Source of the DNA: Candidatus Leptovillus affinis
GTDB lineage: Bacteria > Chloroflexota > Anaerolineae > Promineifilales > Promineifilaceae
Length of the DNA: 64,000 nt
Assembly: GCA_016705235.1 (NCBI GenBank)
Contig: JADIYP010000004.1
Coordinates: 62,001 to 126,000, forward strand
Reading direction: 5' to 3'
How positions within the stretch are numbered: the stretch's first letter is position 1; each line of letters begins with the position of its first letter. The notes under the pieces are model-generated. The model did not search any database, was not told the DNA's origin, and saw nothing but the letters and a program-made list of their open reading frames with translations. The position numbers and the translations under genes were made by a program. Positions 9,901 to 15,867 of the stretch are shown here, piece by piece.

Positions 9901-11153
9901 TGCGCGCCGGTAGCTGGCGCGACACCTTCGTCGGCCACGCCAGCCCGGTCAACGACATCGCCTTCAACCCGGACGGCCAGACCGTGACCACGGCCGGCGC
10001 CGATGGCACGGCCAAAGTGTGGCGCATCGACAGCGGGCAGGCCATCGACTCGCTGCCGGGCAGCGCCGGCGGCCTGCAAGCCGTGTCCTACAGCCCCGAC
10101 GGGGCGCAAGTGGCCACCGCCGGGCAAGACGGCGCGGCGCGCATCTGGAACGCCGAGCCAGAATTCGACCTGCTCATCCTGACCGACCACACCGGTCCGG
10201 TGCGGCGCATCAGCTTTAGCCCGGATGGCACATTAGCGGCTACCGGCGGCAACGACCGCACGGCGCGGGTGTGGGATGCAGTGACCGGGGCCAGTTTACA
10301 CGCCTTTAGCGATCACAATCAGGTGGTCAATGACGCCGTGTTGAACGCCGACAACAGCCTGCTGGCCACCGCCAGCGACGATTTTAACGCCCGCCTGTGG
10401 GACTTGAACACGAGCGAGGTGCGGCTGCCGCTGCTGTTCCACGATGGGCCGGTGAACAGTGTGGCCTTTAGCCCGAACGGCCGTCTCCTGCTCACGGCCA
10501 GCGATGACGGCTTTGCCCGCCTGTGGATCGTGGACGATCACAGCCTCCAGGTGCGCTTCGATAACGAGGGGCAGGCAGTGAACCGCGCCGTCTTCAGCGC
10601 CGACGGCGCGCGGCTGGCGACGGCTGGGGGCGGCGGGCTGGCGCGCGTCTGGTCGGCGGAGGGGGATTTGCTGCTGACGCTGGCCGGGCACACCGGGGCA
10701 GTGAACGACGTGGCTTTTAGCCAGGACGGCCGTTTCCTGGTGACGGCCGGCGACGACAATACGGCGCGTCTGTGGGATTTAGAGAGCGGGGAGATGGTGC
10801 GCGCGTTCACCGGCCACTCCGGGCCGGTGCTGGGCGTGTCGTTTAGCGCCGATGGGGTGCATCTGGCGACGGCCAGCGCCGACCGCACGAGCAAAATCTG
10901 GCTGGCGGCGACCGGGCAGGCGGTGCGCACGCTGGTGGGGCACACCTCCACGGTGTTTAGCGTGGCGTACAGCCCGGACGGCCGTCGGCTGGCGACGGCC
11001 AGCGCCGACAGCACGGCCATCATCCAGGCCGTTGATGACCTGGCGACGTTGTTTGAGCGCGGGCTGGCGCGGGCAACACGGGGGCTAACGCCGGCGGAGT
11101 GCCAGCAGTATTTGCGGGGACGGCCGTGTTTGGGAACGGTGAGCGAGGAGTGA
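6939..11153 (+). CDS. Transmembrane nSTAND ATPase with 14 WD40 repeats
   Basis: 1404 residues, a paralogue of the preceding protein over the first 590. The N-terminal helical module (about 1-100) is followed by the nSTAND NTPase with Walker A GPSGSGKS at 140-147 and Walker B VLVIDQFEE (D238), then a charged coiled coil (about 535-585), a transmembrane helix (about 593-612) and an Ala-rich stalk of six 14-residue repeats (627-710). From residue 780 there are 14 WD40 repeats (GHDGPVTAV...RLWD type), enough for two seven-bladed propellers, and a short tail with LTPAECQQYL. By topology, the ATPase and the propellers lie on opposite sides of the membrane. The start overlaps the previous stop as ATGA. 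Expected role: ligand sensing coupled to ATP-dependent oligomerisation. Confidence 0.88.
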   Translation: MNQPTFSGLIELRERHLQLLAQRRDLDTAQSASFWEAVSQFVSQGQASGVHIDLDDERNDAQTLLDYWSNELYRADYPALEATLAEYDPEQAPELDDSLCPYVGLDAFQASHSNYFFGRDRLIGRMLEKLEHGRFLAIIGPSGSGKSSAVMAGLLPRLRAGAVPGSETWPGSETWRYYPRIVPGSNPLHHLAQALRADFASHAEWEQETGDAFRKNTHQLAHLINRANTANAAVLVIDQFEEIFTLCPSEETRQVFIDNLLNLIDDTTARHTLIITMRTDFESQLMRIAAFQKPYEQAQVRATPMNAAQLHEAIKKPADKVGLRFADGLVAELIRDILGEPNALPLLQFTLRKLWESRQRNRVTWEAYQKLGGGRQALAKTADAFYNQLKPADQEAARQILLTAVRPGPGLEVSRQRVRRTALYHLDIPTEQIDRVLQALNDARLVYLLPGETPDDDQIDLAHEALIRNWPRLIGWIEEARVATRRRLRLTEAAEQWDQLNRDPSTLWRGLLLQEADSYPDKTNLEQAFVTASLNAEQKEQEEKAAAYILQLEQARALAKAERLRAEEQEKRAKDQEAFAAESAAYAQRLQRITWLLAVVAIIAMLAGGWAALNGQRASANAAIAAENAVLAATSESAAVANANLAATNEAQAIANAALAATREAEAISSASLAATSETLAIGSANAAATSEAIALDSAALAATREAEAINNAREADRQFRLATSRELAGASADNLSSLPQLALSLALEAVNITYAQDQTASAEAEDALYRALQASQLQMILAGHDGPVTAVSFSPDGRFIATSSSDTSVRLWDAATGQTLYTLQDHDRPVTDVAFSPDGTRLVSAGEDGRIVVWNTDTGARILARSGDNGAIRAIAFSPDGSQLAAANDDATLRIWQTDGWVSLYLSFGHDDALTDVVYTHDGRLLATSGRDGRIIFWNADNGLSVSAIEPAIFQDAPLVVNAIAFNPDDQLLATANGNGTARLWDMRAGSWRDTFVGHASPVNDIAFNPDGQTVTTAGADGTAKVWRIDSGQAIDSLPGSAGGLQAVSYSPDGAQVATAGQDGAARIWNAEPEFDLLILTDHTGPVRRISFSPDGTLAATGGNDRTARVWDAVTGASLHAFSDHNQVVNDAVLNADNSLLATASDDFNARLWDLNTSEVRLPLLFHDGPVNSVAFSPNGRLLLTASDDGFARLWIVDDHSLQVRFDNEGQAVNRAVFSADGARLATAGGGGLARVWSAEGDLLLTLAGHTGAVNDVAFSQDGRFLVTAGDDNTARLWDLESGEMVRAFTGHSGPVLGVSFSADGVHLATASADRTSKIWLAATGQAVRTLVGHTSTVFSVAYSPDGRRLATASADSTAIIQAVDDLATLFERGLARATRGLTPAECQQYLRGRPCLGTVSEE
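7428..7463 (+). repeat. 18-bp tandem duplication inside the WD40 nSTAND gene
   Basis: Two copies of CCCGGCAGTGAAACYTGG back to back encode PGSETWPGSETW. The paralogous gene at 3979 has only one equivalent segment (LPDSQNW), so this is an in-frame duplication in the NTPase domain shortly after Walker A. Confidence 0.9.
8817..9068 (+). repeat. Six 42-bp repeats coding the Ala-rich stalk
   Basis: Six consecutive 14-residue units of the form xxAxLAATxExxAI (for example ANANLAATNEAQAI, ANAALAATREAEAI, SSASLAATSETLAI). Two heptads per unit suggest an extended alpha-helical coiled-coil stalk between the membrane helix and the WD40 propellers. Confidence 0.85.
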
Positions 11154-11224
11154 TGAACGTTCATCGCTCAAAAAAACCATCGGGCTGGCGGGCAAATAAT
11201 TCCACAGGGTGTGAACTTATCGGT

Positions 11225-11230
11225 TATAAT
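11225..11230 (+). promoter_or_regulatory. -10 element of the mntA-hepT pair
   Basis: A perfect TATAAT ends 6 nt before ATG 11237; no convincing -35 box is seen at 16-18 bp. The spacing equals that of the hutU promoter, so the transcript is likely leaderless or nearly so. Confidence 0.5.
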
Positions 11231-11236
11231 GCAGAC

Positions 11237-11560
11237 ATGGCTCAATTATCTGACCAACACGACATGAAAAACATTTCCTTCACGTCGGCCGAGATAACCA
11301 GATTTTGTGAACAGCATCAAATTCGCCGGTTGGCTTTATTTGGCTCCGTGCTGCGTGATGACTTTGGCCCTGCCAGTGATGTGGATGTATTGGTTGAATT
11401 TAAACCGCAAGCGCAGGTCGGTTTAATGGCTTTTGCCCGCATGCAGCGCGAGCTCTCAGAGCTGTTACAGCGCCCCATTGATTTGGTAACCCCCGACGGC
11501 TTAAAGCCTTTAATCAAACGATCTGTTTTGGACAGCGCGAAGGTTATTTATGCGGCCTGA
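11237..11560 (+). CDS. mntA: MNT-type nucleotidyltransferase antitoxin MntA
   Basis: 107 residues, a minimal nucleotidyltransferase. The signature GSx10DxD is complete: G36-S37, ten residues, then D48-V49-D50, preceded by IRRLALFG. In characterised HepT/MntA pairs this enzyme neutralises the HEPN toxin by adding AMP to a tyrosine next to the catalytic site. ATG 11237 is chosen because it sits right after a TATAAT box; an internal ATG at 11264 (MKNISF) is an alternative, and neither has a strong Shine-Dalgarno. The stop lies inside the next gene (11-bp overlap), as expected for a toxin-antitoxin operon. No ACGGCCGT palindrome occurs in this pair. Confidence 0.85.
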   Translation: MAQLSDQHDMKNISFTSAEITRFCEQHQIRRLALFGSVLRDDFGPASDVDVLVEFKPQAQVGLMAFARMQRELSELLQRPIDLVTPDGLKPLIKRSVLDSAKVIYAA

Positions 11561-11897
11561 AACGCTTTACCTGGCCGACATCCTGGAAGCGGCAGAGGCT
11601 ATGGCTGAATTTGTTGAAGGCATGGATGAATCTGATTTCAACCGGGACGCCAAAACGCAAAGCGCCGTAATCCAAAAGCTCATTGTGATAGGCGAAGCGG
11701 CCGCCCGATTACCCCAAGATTTCAAGGATCGTTATCCCCAAATCGAATGGCGTGATGTGGTAACTTTCCGCAACATCTTGGTACACGCTTACTTTTCCAT
11801 CAAACTGGCCATCATTTGGCATACTGTCCGGCATGAAGTGCCCCTATTACGTCAAAAAGTCATCGAGATCATGGAGCAGGAACGCAAGGAGCAGTAA
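11550..11897 (+). CDS. hepT: HepT-like HEPN ribonuclease toxin (DUF86)
   Basis: 115 residues, all-helical HEPN/DUF86 protein. The catalytic motif Rx4HxY is intact: R74-NILV-H79-A-Y81 within VTFRNILVHAYF. In known family members R and H cut RNA, and the tyrosine is the AMP acceptor for MntA. It follows mntA with an 11-bp overlap. All catalytic residues are present, so the toxin is probably active. It lies directly after the nSTAND operon, a neighbourhood that suggests a defence or stress-response locus, though its own -10 box indicates separate transcription. Confidence 0.88.
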   Translation: MRPETLYLADILEAAEAMAEFVEGMDESDFNRDAKTQSAVIQKLIVIGEAAARLPQDFKDRYPQIEWRDVVTFRNILVHAYFSIKLAIIWHTVRHEVPLLRQKVIEIMEQERKEQ

Positions 11898-11939
11898 GTA
11901 CCCTCTTTTGCTCATCGTTCTTCGTTCCGTGCTCATCGC

Positions 11940-12611
11940 CTACAGAAACGTCGCCATCTCCTCCAGGGACTTCTTCTCAATGACCGGCACTTCGGCGTTC
12001 GGGGCGGGGTAGCCGACGACGAGGATGAGATACGGCCGTTCCCCCTCAGGCCGCCCGCACAGCTCATTCAGAAAACCCATCGGGCTGGGAGTGTGCGTGA
12101 GGGAGACCAGACCGGCGTGGTGGACGGCCGTTACCAGCACCCCCACCGCAATCCCCACCGATTCTTGCACGTAATAATGTTTGAGCTTACGGCCGTTCGC
12201 ATCCACCCCATAACTTTGGGCAAACACCACAATCAAATAAGGCGCGGTCTCTAAAAAAGGCTTCTGCCAGTCCGTGCCCAAAGGCGACAGCGCCTCCAAC
12301 CACTCCTGGGGCGCGCGGCTTTCGTAAAAAGCGCGCTCCTCCGCCTCCGCTGCCAGCCGGATTTGCCGCTTGAGCGTCGGGCTGCTGACGGCCACGAAGT
12401 GCCAGGGCTGTTTATTGGCCCCATTGGGCGCGGTTCCGGCCGCGCGCAGGCAGTTTTCGATGATTTCCCGCGCCACAGGCCGGTCGGAGAAGTGGCGCAC
12501 GGTGCGCCGCCGGGCCATTTCCGCATAAAAATCGGCCGCCCGCTGCGCCATTTCCTCCGACGGATACGCCTGATACTGTGTGAGTGGCTGAAATTCTGGG
12601 GATTTATCCAT
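11940..12611 (-). CDS. Nitroreductase-family flavoprotein, iodotyrosine deiodinase-like
   Basis: 223 residues, an FMN-dependent nitroreductase fold. N-terminal RRRTVRHFSDRPV and APNGANKQPWHF (residues about 35-72) are the FMN/dimer motifs, and VSLTHTPSPMGF (169-180) follows. The middle part aligns without gaps to my recollection of human iodotyrosine deiodinase: the three residues that bind the halotyrosine zwitterion (Glu, Tyr and Lys) correspond to E92, Y96 and K117 here (EERAFY and DWQKPFLETAP). Bacterial homologues of this enzyme remove halogen from tyrosine. It is therefore better described as a halotyrosine deiodinase homologue than as a generic nitroreductase. It is a single gene on the minus strand. 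Confidence 0.8.
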   Translation of the reverse strand: MDKSPEFQPLTQYQAYPSEEMAQRAADFYAEMARRRTVRHFSDRPVAREIIENCLRAAGTAPNGANKQPWHFVAVSSPTLKRQIRLAAEAEERAFYESRAPQEWLEALSPLGTDWQKPFLETAPYLIVVFAQSYGVDANGRKLKHYYVQESVGIAVGVLVTAVHHAGLVSLTHTPSPMGFLNELCGRPEGERPYLILVVGYPAPNAEVPVIEKKSLEEMATFL

Positions 12612-12770
12612 TTTGAATCCTTGAGGTTACTTGGGGGTTCATGCGGGTCCATGCTGAACAAAGTGAAGCATCTCGAAGGCAAAGGGATTCTTCGCTGCGC
12701 TCAGAATGACCAGTGTTCCCCCAAAGCCGGGTTTACCCGGCGTGGTTTTGTAGACCGGCGCTTCAGCGCC
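12612..12770. repeat. R4-type repeat fragment and GC hairpin
   Basis: Holds GGATTCTTCGCTGCGCTCAG (12688-12707) and flanks that resemble the repeat at 30519-30642, a sequence type found dispersed in many genomes. It is followed by a hairpin GACCGGCGC/GCGCCGGTC (12753-12773). No gene seen. Confidence 0.6.
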
Positions 12771-12921
12771 GGTCATCACGCCGAAGCCTCCGGTCATCAC
12801 GCCGAAGCCTCCGGTCATCACGCCGAAGCCTCCGGTCATCTCGCCGAAGCCTCCGGTCACCTCGCCGAAGCCTCCGGTCAGCCTCCGGCCGAAGCCTCCG
12901 GTCATCTCGCCGGAACCTTCG
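12771..12921. repeat. 21-bp tandem repeat array
   Basis: Seven units beginning GGTCATCACGCCGAAGCCTC start at 12771, 12792, 12813, 12834, 12855, 12876 and 12900. The first six are 21 bp apart; the last interval is 24 bp. It lies between the 3' end of typA and the nitroreductase start. It has no spacers and so is not CRISPR. Confidence 0.9.
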
Positions 12922-12965
12922 GGCGAATAGCTTAAAGCTAACTGCTAAAAGCTATTCGCTAATAC

Positions 12966-14804
12966 CTATTCCCCGACGGCAAACTTCGCGCGTTTTGCCA
13001 TGCGGGCGCGCATGTCATGGCGCAGGTCGCGCTTGCGCAGGCGCAAAGAATGAGGCGTTACTTCCAGCAAATCATCGTCGCCCAGGTATTCGATGGCGTC
13101 GTCGAGGGAAAGCAGGCGCGGGGGCGTCAGCCCTTCGGTGATGCCGGTGGGGGTGGCCCGATGGTTGGTGAGGTGCTTCGTCTTGCAGACGTTAATCACC
13201 AATTCGTCCTCGCGGATATGTTCGCCAACGATTTGCCCGGCGTAAACTTCATCGCCGGGCACCACAAAAAACGCGCCGCGCTGCTGCAAATTGGTCAGCG
13301 CATAGGCTGTCACCGTGCCGGACTCCAAAGCCACCATCGACCCCAGCGGCTGCGTGTTCAGGTCGCCACGATATTCTTCGTAGCCGTGGAAAAGGGTGTG
13401 GAAAATGCCCGTGCCGCGCGTGGCGGTGAGAAACGGCTGGCGAAAACCCAGCGTACCGCGCGTGGGCACCAGATATTCGGCGTAAACAGTGCCATCATCG
13501 CCATAACGAATGTTGATGGCCTGCCCCTTGCGCCGCCCCAACATTTCGCTGACCGAGCCGTAGTAATCGCTGTGGACTTCCAGGAAGATGTGTTCGATGG
13601 GTTCCATCAGGCCGTTGGGGCTATCTTTGAAGATAACTTCCGGGCGGCTGACGGCAAATTCGTACCCTTCGCGGCGCATCGTCTCGATGAAGATTGCCAG
13701 GTGCAGTTCGCCGCGCCCGGAAACGACAAACTCGTTGGATTTGTCCGTTTCAGCCACGCGCAGGGCGACGTTGCTTTCTAATTCCAGGTTGAGGCGTTCG
13801 CGGATCTGGCGGCTGGTGACGTATTGACCTTCGCGGCCGGCGAAAGGGCTGTCGTTGATGCGGAAGGTCATGCGGACGGTGGGTTCTTCGACGGTGATGG
13901 GGGGCAACGGCCGTGGATCATCAAAATCCGCAATCGTATCGCCAATACCTACGTCGGCTATCCCGGCCACCGCCACAATGTTGCCGGCGTGCACAATATC
14001 ATGCGGCACGCGCTGCAAATCGCGGAACAAGTAGACATTGGTCGCTTTAGACTGGCGCAGCTCCCCTTCGGCGGTGATGTGGGCCACCGTTTGTCCGGCG
14101 CGAATGGTGCCACTGCTGAGGCGGCCAACAGCAATTTTGCCCACGTAGGTGCTGTATTCCAACGTGGTCACGAGCAGTTGGGTCGGGCCTTCTTCGTCGA
14201 CCATCGGCGCCGGCAGCCGGTCGATAATCGTCTGGAACAGCGGCGACAGGTCATCGGCGAGCGTGTCCGGGGTGAACCCGGCTTTGCCTTCCAGAGCCTT
14301 GGTATACACAACCGGAAAATCAGCCTGGTCTTCGCTGGCTTCCAGGTCGATAAACAAATCAAAGGTCGCATTCACGGCGTAATCGGGGCGCGACATGGGG
14401 CGGTCGATTTTGTTGACAACAAGAATGACTTTAAGGCCGCGCTGCAAAGCCTGACGCAGGACAAAGCGGGTCTGGGGCATCGGCCCTTCAACCGCATCTA
14501 CCAGCAGCAGCACGCCATCGACCATATTGACGACGCGCTCGACTTCGCCGCCGAAATCGGCATGTCCGGGGGTATCGACGAGGTTGATGGTGATGCCGTT
14601 GTAGACGATGCCGGTGTTTTTAGCCAGGATAGTAATGCCGCGTTCGCGTTCCAGGTCGTTGGAGTCCAGAATACGCTCGGTAACTTGTTGATTTTGACGG
14701 AAGACGTTGGCCTGACGCAGCATACCATCCACCAGGGTGGTTTTGCCGTGATCGACGTGGGCGATGATGGCGATATTTCGAATGTCATTTTTGGGTTGTA
14801 ACAT
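12966..14804 (-). CDS. typA: Translational GTPase TypA/BipA
   Basis: 612 residues, the usual family length. TypA is a ribosome-binding GTPase that helps 50S assembly and stress adaptation. Visible motifs: G1 AHVDHGKTT (15-23), switch II DTPGHADFGGE, NKIDRP for G4, then EF-Tu-like beta-barrel and EF-G III/V-like domains (RGELHLAIFIETMRREGYE, DYYGSVSEMLGRRKGQ) and the TypA-specific C-terminal domain. ATG 14804 has AGGT 9 nt upstream; a GTG six codons earlier (14822) is possible. It is transcribed alone on the minus strand. Confidence 0.96.
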   Translation of the reverse strand: MLQPKNDIRNIAIIAHVDHGKTTLVDGMLRQANVFRQNQQVTERILDSNDLERERGITILAKNTGIVYNGITINLVDTPGHADFGGEVERVVNMVDGVLLLVDAVEGPMPQTRFVLRQALQRGLKVILVVNKIDRPMSRPDYAVNATFDLFIDLEASEDQADFPVVYTKALEGKAGFTPDTLADDLSPLFQTIIDRLPAPMVDEEGPTQLLVTTLEYSTYVGKIAVGRLSSGTIRAGQTVAHITAEGELRQSKATNVYLFRDLQRVPHDIVHAGNIVAVAGIADVGIGDTIADFDDPRPLPPITVEEPTVRMTFRINDSPFAGREGQYVTSRQIRERLNLELESNVALRVAETDKSNEFVVSGRGELHLAIFIETMRREGYEFAVSRPEVIFKDSPNGLMEPIEHIFLEVHSDYYGSVSEMLGRRKGQAINIRYGDDGTVYAEYLVPTRGTLGFRQPFLTATRGTGIFHTLFHGYEEYRGDLNTQPLGSMVALESGTVTAYALTNLQQRGAFFVVPGDEVYAGQIVGEHIREDELVINVCKTKHLTNHRATPTGITEGLTPPRLLSLDDAIEYLGDDDLLEVTPHSLRLRKRDLRHDMRARMAKRAKFAVGE

Positions 14805-14903
14805 AACTTTTACCTGTAGCACACGGCCGTATCGTTTACGTCATGCGTCCTGCGTGTTGATTCATACGATTGCGTGTAACTGATTTGGAAAATTGACGCA
14901 AAA

Positions 14904-14929
14904 ATGCCCGATCGACAATCTGATCGGGC
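14904..14929. other. Inverted repeat between divergent genes
   Basis: GCCCGATC (14904-14911) pairs with GATCGGGC (14920-14927) around an 8-nt loop. It lies between the divergent starts of typA and the gene at 15079, so an operator or a remnant terminator are both possible. No T-tract stands in a useful position for either gene. Confidence 0.4.
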
Positions 14930-15078
14930 GATTGGAAACCTATTGTATGGGAGAGCGCTGAATATAGCAATGAAACGGCCGTGCTGATTACCATTCGTTA
15001 ACCTGATCCGTCAGTTCAGATTTCGCTTTGGTTCAGTGGTACGGTATAATTTCAGGAAGTATTGGGAGAACGGCCGTC

Positions 15079-15453
15079 ATGCAAGAAAGCACTTTCCGCA
15101 TCATCATGCGTCCAGACAACATCGGGGTCATCATTGTCGATGACACCTCGGAAGCCACGCTGCGCCATTGGCACGACTATTCCATTGCCGACATGGACAC
15201 CTACACGCAGCCGGTGAAACGCCTGTATGACATGCGCAATCTGGACACGATGTCCCTACAAGCCGTGCGCACGGCTATTAAAGTACGCAAACATCCCAAC
15301 GCGGATCTCATTTATTCGGCCATCCTTACCAGCAACAACACTGTTTCCGCCCTGGTGAATGTAGCGCTATCAGTCCAGGCTGGCGGCCATTTTCAACTAT
15401 TCACGGAAGAAAGCCAGGCCATCACCTGGCTGCACCAAAAAGTGCCGGACTAG
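15079..15453 (+). CDS. Small STAS/SpoIIAA-like protein of unknown function
   Basis: 124 residues, no signal peptide or membrane segment. The pattern of alternating strands and helices (FRIIMRPDNIGVIIVDD, LIYSAILTSNNTVSALVNV) and the ending LFTEESQAITWLHQ resemble SpoIIAA-like STAS-fold proteins, whose C-terminal helix usually ends in a similar AxxWL pattern. The fold call is tentative. GGGAGA lies about 10 nt before the chosen ATG, and a TATAAT at 15045-15050 is a likely -10. It is the first gene of an apparent operon with the DUF4180 protein, ettA and the DUF89 protein, all on the plus strand with short gaps. Confidence 0.55.
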   Translation: MQESTFRIIMRPDNIGVIIVDDTSEATLRHWHDYSIADMDTYTQPVKRLYDMRNLDTMSLQAVRTAIKVRKHPNADLIYSAILTSNNTVSALVNVALSVQAGGHFQLFTEESQAITWLHQKVPD

Positions 15454-15494
15454 ACCAACCACAACCCGTCAAGCGCCATTTTCCGAGAACCACC

Positions 15495-15848
15495 ATGCAA
15501 AAAAACAATCCGACAACCAACGCCTACGTTTCGTCTGCTGCCCAGGAGCAGATCATTGCCAGCGGCGGTGATGTGCTAGATTTGCTGGCCAACAGCGACC
15601 ACATGGCATCCCAAAAGCTGCTGCTCGACGAAGCGCACCTGTCGCCTGCTTTTTTTGATTTGAGCAGCGGGCTGGCCGGGGAGATTTTTTTGAAGCTGAC
15701 CAACTACCGGATAAAAACGGCCGTAGTCGCCAACCTCGCCGCCATCCCCAGCCAACGCTTCCACGAACTGGTCTACGAATGCAACAAAGGCCGCCAGATC
15801 CACTTCTTCACCGACCTCGCCGCCGCGGAAGCGTGGCTGGCTGGATAA
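15495..15848 (+). CDS. DUF4180 family protein
   Basis: 117 residues. It shows the DUF4180 hallmarks: LLLDEAHLSPAFFDLSSGLA, KLTNYRIKTAVV, then the YECNKGRQIHFF segment near the C-terminus. The family is of unknown biochemical role, with a STAS-like fold suggested by the same C-terminal helix pattern (LAAAEAWL) seen in the preceding protein. The two small proteins are therefore probably related in fold and may act together. It ends 19 bp before ettA. Confidence 0.75.
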   Translation: MQKNNPTTNAYVSSAAQEQIIASGGDVLDLLANSDHMASQKLLLDEAHLSPAFFDLSSGLAGEIFLKLTNYRIKTAVVANLAAIPSQRFHELVYECNKGRQIHFFTDLAAAEAWLAG

Positions 15849-15867
15849 AAGGACACCCAGACAAACC

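Noticed and set aside
12771..12921. Possible CRISPR array
   Set aside because: The 21-bp units are directly joined without unique spacers, and no cas genes are present.
13824..14801. Plus-strand open frame of 325 codons opposite typA
   Set aside because: Antisense of the conserved GTPase domain; no start signal and no family pattern.
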